From positions 124,001 to 188,000 of the forward strand of contig NZ_BCQJ01000001.1 in NCBI RefSeq assembly GCF_001544375.1: 64,000 bases of DNA. Direction: 5' to 3'. Made by a program: the position numbers and the translations under genes. This DNA is from Enterococcus canis NBRC 100695. GTDB taxonomy: Bacteria > Bacillota > Bacilli > Lactobacillales > Enterococcaceae. Shown here one piece after another: positions 7,852-16,688 of the stretch; position 1 is the stretch's first letter, and every line of letters begins with the position of its first letter. The notes beneath the pieces are model-generated. The model saw only the letters and a program-made list of their open reading frames with translations, did not search any database and was not told the DNA's origin.

Positions 7852-7889
7852 GAAAAAAAGAGATGCCGTGATTGGCATCTCTTTTTTTT
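7852..7889. terminator. Bidirectional terminator between nlpC/P60 gene and ABC permease gene
   Basis: A GAGATGCC/GGCATCTC stem is flanked by A and T runs (7853-7867 and 7874-7889), serving the convergent genes on both strands and overlapping the permease stop codon. Confidence 0.88.
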
Positions 7890-9465
7890 AGTCATGCAAT
7901 TTTCCCCAAAAGCCTAAACCATAATAAAGAATCACACCAGCTGAAGCGCCAGCAATCAATAAAGCAAAGCCGCTATTGACTAAGACAGGCATTACTTGTG
8001 AGCTGACTAGTATAGTGTAGATAGCAATGAGGATTGCGCCTACGATTAGAGTTCCGAAAATCGAAACCATCATCATAAAGTTTCCACCCCCGCGGTTAAA
8101 CAACTGTGAGGTGTTGGTCCAATTCAAGGTTAAATGTTTGTAATCTCGGGCGAAAAACCGCAAACTTCCTAGATAACTCCCTAAAAGGTCCCCGAGGACG
8201 AGTGCCACCACGAGGATGACAGGGACTTTCAATACGAGTCCGCCTACAAGGAGCAACGTGGCCGTAATAAGCGCTTGAAGACTGAAACTAAAGATAAACT
8301 TCGCCTTTAAGTATTCCTTGAAGGAAATCGGCAAGGAGCGCATAAAATAGAAATTCTGCCGGTCAAGGGAAATAATGTTTGCGACGATGGCTGTTTGATT
8401 CAGCGACATCAGGCTAAAGCAGATACCTCCCAACAGAAAAACACCAAAGTAGCGTTGATCCAATTGACTGAAATCCAACAGGCCATTTAATGCAAAGCTC
8501 AATACCATTACGACTGGTAATAAAATCGTAGAGGAGAAAATTTGCATCAACAACGACGGATCTTTGATTAGACTAAAATTGTAGCGCCACAACTGACGTT
8601 TAAAGCTTTCATTTCGATAATGCTTTCGGGTAGTTGGGGTTGGCGCTTCTCCCTGTTCCTGTTCGTAGAGACGTGGAATCACCCGTTTTTGGACTACTAA
8701 TAATACCCCTACTAGTAAGATGATTAGTACCGCAAGACTCACTAGTGCTTGCCAGCTGAGCGGCGCAGTCAATATTTTATATAGTGGATAAAACGGCCAC
8801 AGAATCATTTGATCATGGATTGTCATACCATAGCTACCTGATTGCTGGCTATTTAGATATAAGATTCCCCCTACCATCCCCACGGAAGGAATCAACATCA
8901 GTAGAGTGGTTACGACTTTCTTGTGACGTACAAATAAATTAGTTTGCGTCAGACCAAAGACAATAAGGGCACAAAGGGCAGTTAAAAAAACGGCAAAAAG
9001 AGCAAATAATACGATTGCCACCGGAATCCCTAACAGTGAACCACTTCTAATGGTGGTTAAGAGAAATAACACGAGAATCGGTAAGGCAAAAGGCAAAATC
9101 GTCATTGCGACAATCATAAATTTTGCGAGAAAGACACTTTTTTGCTGGAACGGTAATGGCAGATAATTAGTTAGGTCTTTACTCTCATAGAACAAATTGA
9201 AAATTGAGGTGACGCTTTGCGCAAAGGTCATTATAGTGAAGAGTGCCACGTAATAAGTGAAATAGCCTGGCAGGCGTGTGAAGTCTAACAGCATCATCAT
9301 GCCACCATATATCACCATGAACATGATACTCAAAGCGACATATTGAAAAAGGATGGTGCGCGTGATGGCCTTTCCGGATTTCCCTTTTTGGCGCTGCTGT
9401 TGCGTCACCTGCGGATTGGCATACAGTAAGTTGGTTTGCAGTAATACCCGGAGTTGCTTATTCAT
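7888..9465 (-). CDS. ABC transporter permease (ABC-2 type exporter)
   Basis: About 525 residues with roughly twelve hydrophobic segments in two halves separated by a polar stretch near residues 265-300 (EQEQGEAPTPTTRK). It is the membrane partner of the ATPase encoded immediately upstream and overlaps it by 8 bp. ATG 9465 is chosen over GTG 9474 because the GTG lies inside the ribosome site AAGGTGAG. The substrate of this exporter is not evident; families of this shape export peptides, lipids or antimicrobials. Confidence 0.8.
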   Translation of the reverse strand: MNKQLRVLLQTNLLYANPQVTQQQRQKGKSGKAITRTILFQYVALSIMFMVIYGGMMMLLDFTRLPGYFTYYVALFTIMTFAQSVTSIFNLFYESKDLTNYLPLPFQQKSVFLAKFMIVAMTILPFALPILVLFLLTTIRSGSLLGIPVAIVLFALFAVFLTALCALIVFGLTQTNLFVRHKKVVTTLLMLIPSVGMVGGILYLNSQQSGSYGMTIHDQMILWPFYPLYKILTAPLSWQALVSLAVLIILLVGVLLVVQKRVIPRLYEQEQGEAPTPTTRKHYRNESFKRQLWRYNFSLIKDPSLLMQIFSSTILLPVVMVLSFALNGLLDFSQLDQRYFGVFLLGGICFSLMSLNQTAIVANIISLDRQNFYFMRSLPISFKEYLKAKFIFSFSLQALITATLLLVGGLVLKVPVILVVALVLGDLLGSYLGSLRFFARDYKHLTLNWTNTSQLFNRGGGNFMMMVSIFGTLIVGAILIAIYTILVSSQVMPVLVNSGFALLIAGASAGVILYYGLGFWGKLHD

Positions 9466-10222
9466 GGGACTCACCTTCTAAAGCAGTAATGGCTTGTTGG
9501 TCCGCTTGGCGTCCGACCATTTTCAAATAGATTGTCTCTAATGACTCATTGGGAGCTGTTTCAAGTAAGTCAGCGACTGAGCCCTTGTAAATCAATTCAC
9601 CCTTTTTCAAAATTGCCAGCTCGTCACAAAGCTGTTGAGCAGTATCTAAAACGTGAGTGGAGAAAATCACGGTCTTCCCTTTTTCAGCATGAGCTTTCAT
9701 CAAGCTTTTTAAATCAAAAGAAGCTTGTGGATCTAATCCTTGTAAAGGCTCATCTAAAATCCAAATATCTGGGTCTGGCAGGAGCGCACCGATAATGACG
9801 GTTTTTTGTCGCATCCCATGCGAGAAACTCTCAATGACGCCGTCTTCTTTGCCTTGCATATCAAATAGGCCAATCAGTTCTTCTAAACGCGTCTCTTTAT
9901 GGTCGGCTGTTAAATCATAAGCCGCAGCAATCAGCTCCCAATATTCCCGAGCTGTCAGCTGTAAAAACATATCAGGTGAATCAGGTACATAGCCAATCCG
10001 GCGTTTAATTGCTAGGCGGTCTTCGCTAAGTGGCTTCCCATCAAAGAGAATTGTCCCAGAAGTAGGTTCAATGATACTAACCAGACTTTTGATTGTCGTG
10101 GACTTCCCTGCCCCATTATGTCCCAAAAACCCAAAAATTTCGCCAGATTTTATTGTCAAATTTAGATCAGCTAAGGCAGCCTGCTGCCCGTATTCTTTGC
10201 GTAAATGTTGTAATTCAATCAT
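9458..10222 (-). CDS. ABC transporter ATP-binding protein (exporter type)
   Basis: A 254-residue nucleotide-binding subunit with Walker A GHNGAGKST near residue 35, signature SFSHGMRQK near 135 (SHGMR in place of SGGQR, common in exporter ATPases), Walker B IWILDEP near 155 and the H-loop His in STHVLD near 190. It starts at ATG 10222 behind AAGGAGGGG and overlaps the permease gene, so the two form one operon and one transporter. Confidence 0.92.
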   Translation of the reverse strand: MIELQHLRKEYGQQAALADLNLTIKSGEIFGFLGHNGAGKSTTIKSLVSIIEPTSGTILFDGKPLSEDRLAIKRRIGYVPDSPDMFLQLTAREYWELIAAAYDLTADHKETRLEELIGLFDMQGKEDGVIESFSHGMRQKTVIIGALLPDPDIWILDEPLQGLDPQASFDLKSLMKAHAEKGKTVIFSTHVLDTAQQLCDELAILKKGELIYKGSVADLLETAPNESLETIYLKMVGRQADQQAITALEGESHE

Positions 10223-10322
10223 GAAAACCCCTCCTTAGTACCTTTATACAGGAAAGAAGGGGTTGATACAATCGATTAGGGAATTTTCATGAAAAAATGC
10301 GAAATTGCATAAGCTGGAATCG

Positions 10323-10625
10323 CTATTTTAGCGCTTTTAAAACGATGAAGCTGCCCTCTCTACTATCTATACGCTGAGCAGCTTGCTGAAATTGACGGTC
10401 ATTTCTAGGCAGATCAATTTCCATCAACCAGACTTTCTGATTTGTTAAAGGCGTGCCAATCACAGTGTTCACGGTATCAAAGTATTGTCGTTTTAGCTGA
10501 TTAGCTAAAATGACTGTTTCACTAAGTTCTGGATGTTGTGAGGATAGCCGTTGCAGTTGGCGAATGGTGCCGTTCAATACCGCATTCTCGATTATCTTTT
10601 CTTGAATGATTTTGATAGGTCTCAT
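10323..10625 (-). CDS. Hypothetical protein of about 100 residues
   Basis: A short soluble protein with no motif I recognise. It has a helical N-terminal half (about residues 5-50) and a C-terminal half of alternating hydrophobic and polar residues. Two adjacent ATGs follow AAAGGAGG; ATG 10625 gives 7 nt spacing and ATG 10628 gives 4 nt. It is separated from the ABC operon by about 100 bp. The ribosome site and codon use support it as a real gene. Confidence 0.6.
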   Translation of the reverse strand: MRPIKIIQEKIIENAVLNGTIRQLQRLSSQHPELSETVILANQLKRQYFDTVNTVIGTPLTNQKVWLMEIDLPRNDRQFQQAAQRIDSREGSFIVLKALK

Positions 10626-10640
10626 CATGAGTCCTCCTTT

Positions 10641-10872
10641 GGCTAATAATTAAGTCAATTAAGAGAAATCACTTTCAGCTGCAAGATTATCGTCATCCTT
10701 TCTGAACGTTCTATACCAATCATAACAGGTTTTATTATAAAAGCAAAAAAGCTCCTTTATTCAAAGAATTCTCCATCTGAATAGCCAGCTACCATACTCG
10801 ATTGGTAGTTGGTTAGATTTTACGGAGAGTTTCAGTCTATGGCTACTTATTGCGATTTTAAGCACTGGCATC
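10641..10872. other. Intergenic region with one hairpin
   Basis: AT-rich, without a coding sequence that I can support. An inverted repeat CCAGCTACCA (10785-10794) / TGGTAGTTGG (10803-10812) could form a hairpin with one G-T pair but has no adjacent T run, so its role is unclear. Confidence 0.4.
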
Positions 10873-10908
10873 AAAAAAACTGCCGAATTCCAGCGAATTC
10901 GACAGTTT
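10873..10908 (-). terminator. Terminator of the small membrane protein gene
   Basis: The stem AACTG-CGAATTC pairs with GAATTCG-CAGTT (about 10879-10890 and 10895-10908), followed on the minus strand by seven T. It overlaps the stop codon of the gene at 10907-11344. Confidence 0.85.
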
Positions 10909-11344
10909 ACTCAATGATTCGTTTGGTTACCCCTAATTGTTTTGGGAGGATTGCTAATTTCTTCATACTAAGATAGCCTAAAACGATTTGGGATATGGCG
11001 AGGCCTAATAGCCAAAACTCGGTCACATAAAAGGTGCTTAATAACATACGCTCAACACCTAACCAAATCATTAGAACAATCCCTAACCCCACAGAAATAT
11101 AGGGATAAAACCACCAATTCAGTGCGTCAATGGCAGCGGCCAATAGATTACCAATCCCTAAAATAGAAAATAACAATAGACCTGGTAACAGATGATCCTG
11201 AAACGGCTCCATCATAAAAGTCGTATCGACGATTTGGCTCCACTGTCCGGCTGGATCTAAAATAGCAGCAAGACCTCCGTAAATGGCGATGGTGGCAACA
11301 ATCAGATGAAGACACCCTTGAAATAACCTCATTTTATTATTCAT
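10907..11344 (-). CDS. Small four-helix membrane protein, function unknown
   Basis: A 145-residue protein with four hydrophobic segments (about residues 9-28, 52-72, 78-95 and 105-125) and a basic C-terminal tail. I do not recognise the family. It starts at ATG 11344 behind AAAGGGTG and is followed at once by a strong terminator, so it appears to be a single-gene unit. Confidence 0.65.
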   Translation of the reverse strand: MNNKMRLFQGCLHLIVATIAIYGGLAAILDPAGQWSQIVDTTFMMEPFQDHLLPGLLLFSILGIGNLLAAAIDALNWWFYPYISVGLGIVLMIWLGVERMLLSTFYVTEFWLLGLAISQIVLGYLSMKKLAILPKQLGVTKRIIE

Positions 11345-11455
11345 ATAATTTCACCCTTTGCTAATCATAATCTAATTATACAATGAAAGTGTGAAATTGG
11401 GAATCAAAATAACTTTATTAAGTGTTTTTTTATTCAAAGGTGCTTTTCTGGTTCA

Positions 11456-12886
11456 TTAATTTGCTAAATGGAATTGACCAGCGCTTTCGAAAGTTTCGGC
11501 CAACATCAATAAGGTTCGTTCCTGACCCTTCCCTGCCTGTAATTGGATTCCAATTGGTAACCCGATGTCTGTCAAACCTGTTGGCAGACTAATGGCAGGT
11601 TCGCCTGTTAAGTTGGCTAATTGCGTGTAAGGCGAGTATGCCAAGCTAGGTGCGAACATCTGATAGACTAACTCATCCAGCTCTGGAAGACGCATGTCAT
11701 CTGCAGCTAATAAGGTTTCTTTGGGAATTTTAACTAAATCCTCCCCTATTTTAGGTGCATGTTGAGCCGTGGTTGGCGATAAAATCACATCGTATTCCGT
11801 AAAGAGTGTTTCCATCACGGCACTACTTTGATCCCACAAGGCTAATGCTTTGAGATAGTCAGTTGCTGGGATTTGTTTCCCATAGGCGTTTAAAACCCAA
11901 GACATCGGCTCGATATTTTCTTTAGTGACTGGCCCCATGGTTTGGCCAATTGCTTCAAACATCCCTCGCATCTCAGCCCCGTTCATTAGATAGTAGCTAC
12001 GAATCAAGGCATCGCCATCAACAGGATAAGAAATCTCTTCTACTTGATGCCCTTGTTTTTCTAGGAAAGTAGCAGCTTCTCGTGTGACGCGAATGGCGTC
12101 TTCTGAAACAACGGTTTGTACTGGCGATGTCGTATAGAAACCAATTTTCAACTGCTTTTTGACAGGTGCGTTAAAATCCAGCAGGGGCGTTTGGTAAGCC
12201 GCAGGTGCTTGAACGACCTGCATAGCTTCTAGTAAGCGGCTAGTATCGCGTACAGAAGTTGTCATGGCGAAGGCAATTGCAGCACCTTGCCAGCTACGCC
12301 AAGTACCTGGTCCAACAGGCATACGGCCACGGGTTGGTTTCAAACCAATCAAGCCGGTAAAAGAGGCTGGTATTCGTATTGAGCCGCCACCGTCGCTAGC
12401 AGCCGCAATCGGGAAGATCCCAGCTGCTACGAGGGCCGCAGCACCTCCACTAGAGCCTCCAGGGCTGAAGGTGGTATTCCAAGGATTTTTAGCTGCGCCA
12501 TACAAAAGTGGTGCCGTTGTATTTTGTAAGCCAAATTCAGGGGTATTACTCTGTCCAGCTGGATAAAACCCGGATTGCTGCAGTTGTCGGACAAAATAAT
12601 CAGTTTCGCTGGCACGACTATGAGACAGCCAACGGGAGCCCATCGTATTGGACCACCCTTTTTTATCTTGACCTAATATTTTTAAAGGAATCGGTAATCC
12701 CGCAAATGGCTTTGACCAATCTTGCGGCGCTTGTGCGGCTTTGACAGCCGCCGCTTCGTCAAAATCCACCAAACCATTGATTTCAGGATTTCGTTCTTTG
12801 ATTTTCTGAATCGTCTCTTCTAAAAATTCCAATGGTGATAATTTTTTTGCTTTCATCTGCTGGTGCCAAAAAGTTGCATCTTGCAT
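11456..12886 (-). CDS. Amidase (amidase signature family)
   Basis: About 476 residues, typical of amidase signature enzymes. The Ser-cis-Ser-Lys triad is visible: Lys69 (LPIPLKILG), Ser145 in SPGGSSGGAAA, and nucleophile Ser169 in ASDGGGSIRIPA. These enzymes hydrolyse amides to acid and ammonia. This one is not next to gatB or gatC, so it is more likely a catabolic or detoxifying amidase than GatA. ATG 12886 is chosen over ATG 12892 because the latter touches the GGAGGG site. Confidence 0.9.
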   Translation of the reverse strand: MQDATFWHQQMKAKKLSPLEFLEETIQKIKERNPEINGLVDFDEAAAVKAAQAPQDWSKPFAGLPIPLKILGQDKKGWSNTMGSRWLSHSRASETDYFVRQLQQSGFYPAGQSNTPEFGLQNTTAPLLYGAAKNPWNTTFSPGGSSGGAAALVAAGIFPIAAASDGGGSIRIPASFTGLIGLKPTRGRMPVGPGTWRSWQGAAIAFAMTTSVRDTSRLLEAMQVVQAPAAYQTPLLDFNAPVKKQLKIGFYTTSPVQTVVSEDAIRVTREAATFLEKQGHQVEEISYPVDGDALIRSYYLMNGAEMRGMFEAIGQTMGPVTKENIEPMSWVLNAYGKQIPATDYLKALALWDQSSAVMETLFTEYDVILSPTTAQHAPKIGEDLVKIPKETLLAADDMRLPELDELVYQMFAPSLAYSPYTQLANLTGEPAISLPTGLTDIGLPIGIQLQAGKGQERTLLMLAETFESAGQFHLAN

Positions 12887-13008
12887 CGTCATCCCTCCTA
12901 CCTTTATTATACCCGAATTTGATAGATTCCTCTGTTTAAGCTATTTGATTTTTCAAAATCGCTTTTGTTTGCTATGGTGGAAGTAGTGAAGGAAAGAGGC
13001 GAGACATT

Positions 13009-13566
13009 ATGGCAATTGATATTCCGATGTTATTGATGATTTTTGTGGTAAACTTTGCGTACATTACCCTAAATACGATCCGTTTTATGCTAACGATGAA
13101 GGGCTATCGCCTATTAGCGCCATTAGTCAGTATGGCAGAAATCACGATTTATGTTTTAGGTCTTTCCATGGTTTTGAATCGCCTGGACAATCCAATCAAC
13201 TTAGTTGTTTATGCATTAGGCTATGCTGTTGGGATCTCAGTGGGCATAAAGATTGAAGACAAGCTGGCATTAGGCTACATCATGGTAACTGTAATTCTGC
13301 CTCAGACGACAGAAGAACGAAATATGCCGCGAATTTTACGAGAAAATGGCTACGGCGTTACGGTCTCTCATGCGGAAGGACGCGAAGGCGAACGTTTAGT
13401 GATGGAAATCCTGTCCCCGCGAAAAAGTGAACGCACACTTTATAAACTGATTCAGGACCTAGATAGCAAAGCCTTCATTATTTCTTATGAGCCCAAATTC
13501 ATCTCAGGTGGTTTTTGGACAAAGAAAGTTCGGCGCCGCCGACAAGAAAATAATGTAGGACAATAA
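13009..13566 (+). CDS. UPF0316 membrane protein (DUF2179 C-terminal domain)
   Basis: A 185-residue protein with three N-terminal membrane segments (about 7-28, 38-55 and 64-82) followed by a cytoplasmic alpha/beta domain of about 85 residues (TVILPQ... to SYEPKFI). The arrangement matches the UPF0316 family, whose C-terminal DUF2179-like domain resembles small ligand-sensing modules. Function is unknown. It has a good ribosome site and its own terminator. Confidence 0.85.
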   Translation: MAIDIPMLLMIFVVNFAYITLNTIRFMLTMKGYRLLAPLVSMAEITIYVLGLSMVLNRLDNPINLVVYALGYAVGISVGIKIEDKLALGYIMVTVILPQTTEERNMPRILRENGYGVTVSHAEGREGERLVMEILSPRKSERTLYKLIQDLDSKAFIISYEPKFISGGFWTKKVRRRRQENNVGQ

Positions 13567-13567
13567 C

Positions 13568-13618
13568 AAAAAAAGTCTGATCTTGTCTATTAAATATCGA
13601 CAGGAACAGGTTTTTTTG
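13568..13618 (+). terminator. Terminator after the UPF0316 gene
   Basis: An imperfect stem (CTG-TC-TGTC with GACA-GA-CAG) is flanked by AAAAAAA and TTTTTTT. Confidence 0.75.
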
Positions 13619-13685
13619 TTATGATGATTCAGTAAACGCTTTATTATAAAATAACAATATTAGTATAATAAATTAAGGAGTGTTC

Positions 13686-14324
13686 ATGGAGACTGTGAAA
13701 CGAATTCACGCAGCTCATTGGCGCTATGCTGGCTTTTCAGGGATTTTGGCGCTAATACTGCTACTTTGTCATTTGTTTTTTGAGAGTCATTTGATGACTA
13801 TCAGCCCCTTGACTCATGTATTATCAGATTTAGATCCAGTACGTTTTGGGCGCCCTAACTCCCCAACGCTTTTGGCTAAGGCTTACGGAGTGGTTGCGAC
13901 ACTTTTTTCTATCAATTTCTATTTCTATTTTCGCGAAAGTATGCCGGGGCTATTTCGTGATGGCGCGCGTCTTTTTGCGATCATGCAGGTACTTGTCTTT
14001 ATCGTTCTTGGGCTGACGGAATTTAATCATGGCTACCTATTGCTAGATGTTTTGTATATGCTGATTACCGGCTGTGTCGTTCTATTGGCCACCACTGCAT
14101 TCTTTCTCTTTACCTGTGCCTCTCTTGACCGCTCTTTTGGTTGGTTCGGTAAGTTTGCGGCAATTGGATTAGCCGGTATGATTATTGGCACGCTGCTGAC
14201 TATTCTCGCTCCCCTCACCTCTTTGGTGTTTGCTGAGCAGATTAATCTCTTCACGGTAATCATTTTTAACGCCATTATGGGTGTCTTCCAATTAACCTAT
14301 CCAATAGAAAAAGAGATGTGCTAG
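13686..14324 (+). CDS. DUF998-like multi-spanning membrane protein
   Basis: About 212 residues with six hydrophobic segments, resembling DUF998-type membrane proteins; function is unknown. ATG 13686 is chosen because AAGGAG (13675-13680) lies 5 nt upstream, whereas the GTG at 13680 overlaps that site. A TATAAT box at 13664-13669 lies just upstream, with only a weak -35. The stop codon falls in the left arm of a shared terminator. Confidence 0.7.
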   Translation: METVKRIHAAHWRYAGFSGILALILLLCHLFFESHLMTISPLTHVLSDLDPVRFGRPNSPTLLAKAYGVVATLFSINFYFYFRESMPGLFRDGARLFAIMQVLVFIVLGLTEFNHGYLLLDVLYMLITGCVVLLATTAFFLFTCASLDRSFGWFGKFAAIGLAGMIIGTLLTILAPLTSLVFAEQINLFTVIIFNAIMGVFQLTYPIEKEMC

Positions 14325-14349
14325 TCCTGTTATTAGCACATCTCTTTTT
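14308..14349. terminator. Bidirectional terminator
   Basis: AAAAAGAGATGTGCTA (14308-14323) pairs with TTAGCACATCTCTTTTT (14333-14349), with A and T runs on both sides. It separates two convergent genes. Confidence 0.9.
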
Positions 14350-14352
14350 AAT

Positions 14353-14817
14353 TTAGTTTTCCATCCACATTTCACGGATGATACCGTTTGTGTAGACTTT
14401 GTATAAGGATTCAATTTTCTTCGGTGTTTCAACTTTCGTTGCGACAACTAAGTAAAAATAGCCGTTATGGTCATGATCTAGTTCTCCGACTAGTTTAAAA
14501 GTCAGTTCCTGTTGAACGCGATCATGCTGATGCAAATGATCCAAGGCCTGATGAGGAGTTTGGATCACATTATGACGCATCATCCAGTCAATAATGATGG
14601 GCACCACTGTCGCAGCTTCTGTTTTTTCCTGTAAGCGAATCGCGTGGATCAACTCACCATCCGCGTAGTGTTCACCGTCAAAACCGGCATCAGTCAATTG
14701 CTTACGAGCTTCTGCTAACTTTTCTTGTGAAACAAAAGAAATCACTTTTGCTTCTTCACGAATTTTTTTAATTTTTGCTGGCGTTGCCATTAGAGTAACT
14801 GATTTTTTATTTTCCAT
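14353..14817 (-). CDS. Hypothetical protein, about 154 residues
   Basis: A soluble, charged protein with no family I recognise. Residues 20-60 are basic and helical; the C-terminal part alternates hydrophobic residues (FKLVGELDHDHNGYFYLVVA) and ends IREMWMEN. ATG 14817 is preferred over ATG 14826 because AAGGATGGGG lies directly upstream of it and overlaps the earlier ATG. It is transcribed alone from an AT-rich upstream region. Confidence 0.65.
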   Translation of the reverse strand: MENKKSVTLMATPAKIKKIREEAKVISFVSQEKLAEARKQLTDAGFDGEHYADGELIHAIRLQEKTEAATVVPIIIDWMMRHNVIQTPHQALDHLHQHDRVQQELTFKLVGELDHDHNGYFYLVVATKVETPKKIESLYKVYTNGIIREMWMEN

Positions 14818-15032
14818 TTTCCCCATCCTTTTTTCTCTTTCTGTAATAATATTATCATTTTATTTTAATATTAGCAATGAAAATGTATAATTTTTTGCCG
14901 ATTTTTTTGTTTTTATTACAGAAATTAAAGAACGATAGTTTTTAAGAACAGTAACTATAAAGACTTATGTTACGGTAGTTTTAGACATTGTTGTTGTTAT
15001 ATCAAGAACGAAAACATCCAAATACAAATAAA

Positions 15033-15058
15033 AACAGGTGTTTTAATAAACACCTGTT
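15033..15058 (-). terminator. Terminator of the DUF915-like hydrolase gene
   Basis: AACAGGTGTTT pairs with AAACACCTGTT (15033-15043 and 15048-15058), followed by T-rich sequence on the minus strand. Confidence 0.8.
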
Positions 15059-15073
15059 AATTATTAGAATAAT

Positions 15074-15913
15074 CTAATGCCACAAAAAATCTTTAATGGC
15101 TTTATCGACTTGTGAATTTTCATGGAGTGCAGAGTGTCCAGCGGCCTCACCCTTGATCAAAAGTGGTGTGTAGTCAACGTCTTCTTCTAGTAGAAAATCT
15201 AAAGCAAAACTACTATGGAATGAGACACTGCCGTCAGAATCCGTGCCGTCCTCCAAATCTCCTGCGATATTGAGAACCCGTAAATCAGGACTTAAATGTT
15301 TCATCTTTTCATCAAAATATTCATAAATCGGTGCCTCATCTTCAGGACCTGCTTCGGTCAGCTCATAGGCAAAGATTTCTTCCGTATCCTCCGATACCTC
15401 TAAATCGTTGAAAGGCGCGGCGATACTTACAAAAGAGACCGTTTCCGGTACAATCCGATTATAGTACTCGACTAAGTAACGTAATACAGAAACACCACCC
15501 ATAGAATGAGCCACAAAATTTACTTTTTCAACACCTAAGCTGTCCAGATACTCCATGACTGTCAGGATAGCTAAACTTTGCTGCAGCTCATCCATCTGAT
15601 TGTCAGCAAATAGGACTTGAATCATAGGATTCTTTCCCTGCAGCTTTCCTTCTACCACCAACTCGTCGTTTTCTTTGACTTCGATCACCATGGCTTTTTC
15701 GGCCACGCCATCGGCCTCAAAACGGCTGATCATTCTTCCAAAAGAATAACGATTCCCTTCGTATCCTGGAATAAACAGGGTAGGAATTCCGACGGTTGTT
15801 TTTGTCGTCTGATCAGGCTCCCCCAGCGTTTTGAAATCCCATAGAAAGGCACCTAACAGACAGGCTACTAGAATAAGTACCATACTTATCAGCCAAAATT
15901 TATTTTTCTTCAT
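15074..15913 (-). CDS. Membrane-anchored or lipoprotein alpha/beta hydrolase (DUF915-like)
   Basis: A 279-residue protein with an N-terminal hydrophobic segment (residues 6-25) and an alpha/beta hydrolase domain. The nucleophile elbow AHSMGG near residue 136 supplies Ser; a His near the C terminus (AGHSALHEN) is the likely base, and Asp lies in SDGSVSFHS. The segment LVAC (residues 15-18) fits a lipobox, but hydrophobicity continues after it, so a simple membrane anchor is also possible. It is probably a surface lipase or esterase of unknown substrate. Confidence 0.82.
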   Translation of the reverse strand: MKKNKFWLISMVLILVACLLGAFLWDFKTLGEPDQTTKTTVGIPTLFIPGYEGNRYSFGRMISRFEADGVAEKAMVIEVKENDELVVEGKLQGKNPMIQVLFADNQMDELQQSLAILTVMEYLDSLGVEKVNFVAHSMGGVSVLRYLVEYYNRIVPETVSFVSIAAPFNDLEVSEDTEEIFAYELTEAGPEDEAPIYEYFDEKMKHLSPDLRVLNIAGDLEDGTDSDGSVSFHSSFALDFLLEEDVDYTPLLIKGEAAGHSALHENSQVDKAIKDFLWH

Positions 15914-15932
15914 CTACTCTACTTCCTATTCC

Positions 15933-16688
15933 TTATTCTGATGGTATCAACCAATCTAGGATGGTCGCGTCATGTGCTGCGACAAAGTGCCGTAACTGCT
16001 GGTCCAATCGCGCGAAGGTATAAAAAGCATTTTCTGCAGCAGGCGATTCTGCTGTTGATAGAGGGAATGGTTGAATTTCCAAGTGAGCATCCATGGTTAA
16101 AGCATCCCAAAAGATAGAGGGGCGCTTAGGTATTCTTCCCTTTTGGTAAGTTGGTAATACTTTTTCAATTTGCCGCATGAAATAGTGTGGATCCACATCT
16201 CCCAGTAAATCATATAACGTCTGGTTTGGGCGTTTTTCCTGAGCAAGCTGTTGAAAATAAATTGGAATGTTGGGTTCATCTGTTTCAGGTCCTATATATA
16301 CCCAAGTCAAATTGTCAGAATGAAGCTCAGCAAGTCCGTAACGTGTTTGCATAAAGGCTGCCGCTGGTGAATCATCAGCTACTGCGAAGAAATAATCTTG
16401 GATTGTCTCTTGTAGCTTTAGAAGACTAGCTAAATCAAGATTAGGCTCACTTTTAACTAAAGGAACTTCCTTGTAGAGAGGAAATGCTAGCTGATAGCGA
16501 CGCTCAGCACGCTGGACTAACCCTGCTTGGACTAGCGTATCAAGGTAGTGATCAAAGCCCTTTTGGTCAAATTGGCTCTTTAATTCTCTTAAAGTAGCAG
16601 CCGGCTTTTCCAATAGATAATCCGTTACTTTCTCAAAAAGCGGGTGTGCTAAGAGCCGTTGATAGTTGGGACTGGCATAGATTTTCAC
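15933..16688 (-). CDS. Hypothetical protein, possibly DUF1803-related
   Basis: About 251 residues, soluble. The N-terminal 75 residues look like a winged-helix-type module (KVTDYLLEKPAATLRELKSQ); the rest is unassigned. The start MKIYASPNYQ is reminiscent of DUF1803 proteins of lactic acid bacteria, but this is a weak match by eye. GTG 16688 is chosen because it overlaps the stop of the upstream HD gene (GTGA) and has GGGGGGAG 5 nt upstream, giving translational coupling. Confidence 0.65.
   Translation of the reverse strand: MKIYASPNYQRLLAHPLFEKVTDYLLEKPAATLRELKSQFDQKGFDHYLDTLVQAGLVQRAERRYQLAFPLYKEVPLVKSEPNLDLASLLKLQETIQDYFFAVADDSPAAAFMQTRYGLAELHSDNLTWVYIGPETDEPNIPIYFQQLAQEKRPNQTLYDLLGDVDPHYFMRQIEKVLPTYQKGRIPKRPSIFWDALTMDAHLEIQPFPLSTAESPAAENAFYTFARLDQQLRHFVAAHDATILDWLIPSE

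Noticed and set aside
10785-10812. The hairpin in the 10.7 kb intergenic region as a terminator
   Set aside because: It has no T run and no adjacent gene end.
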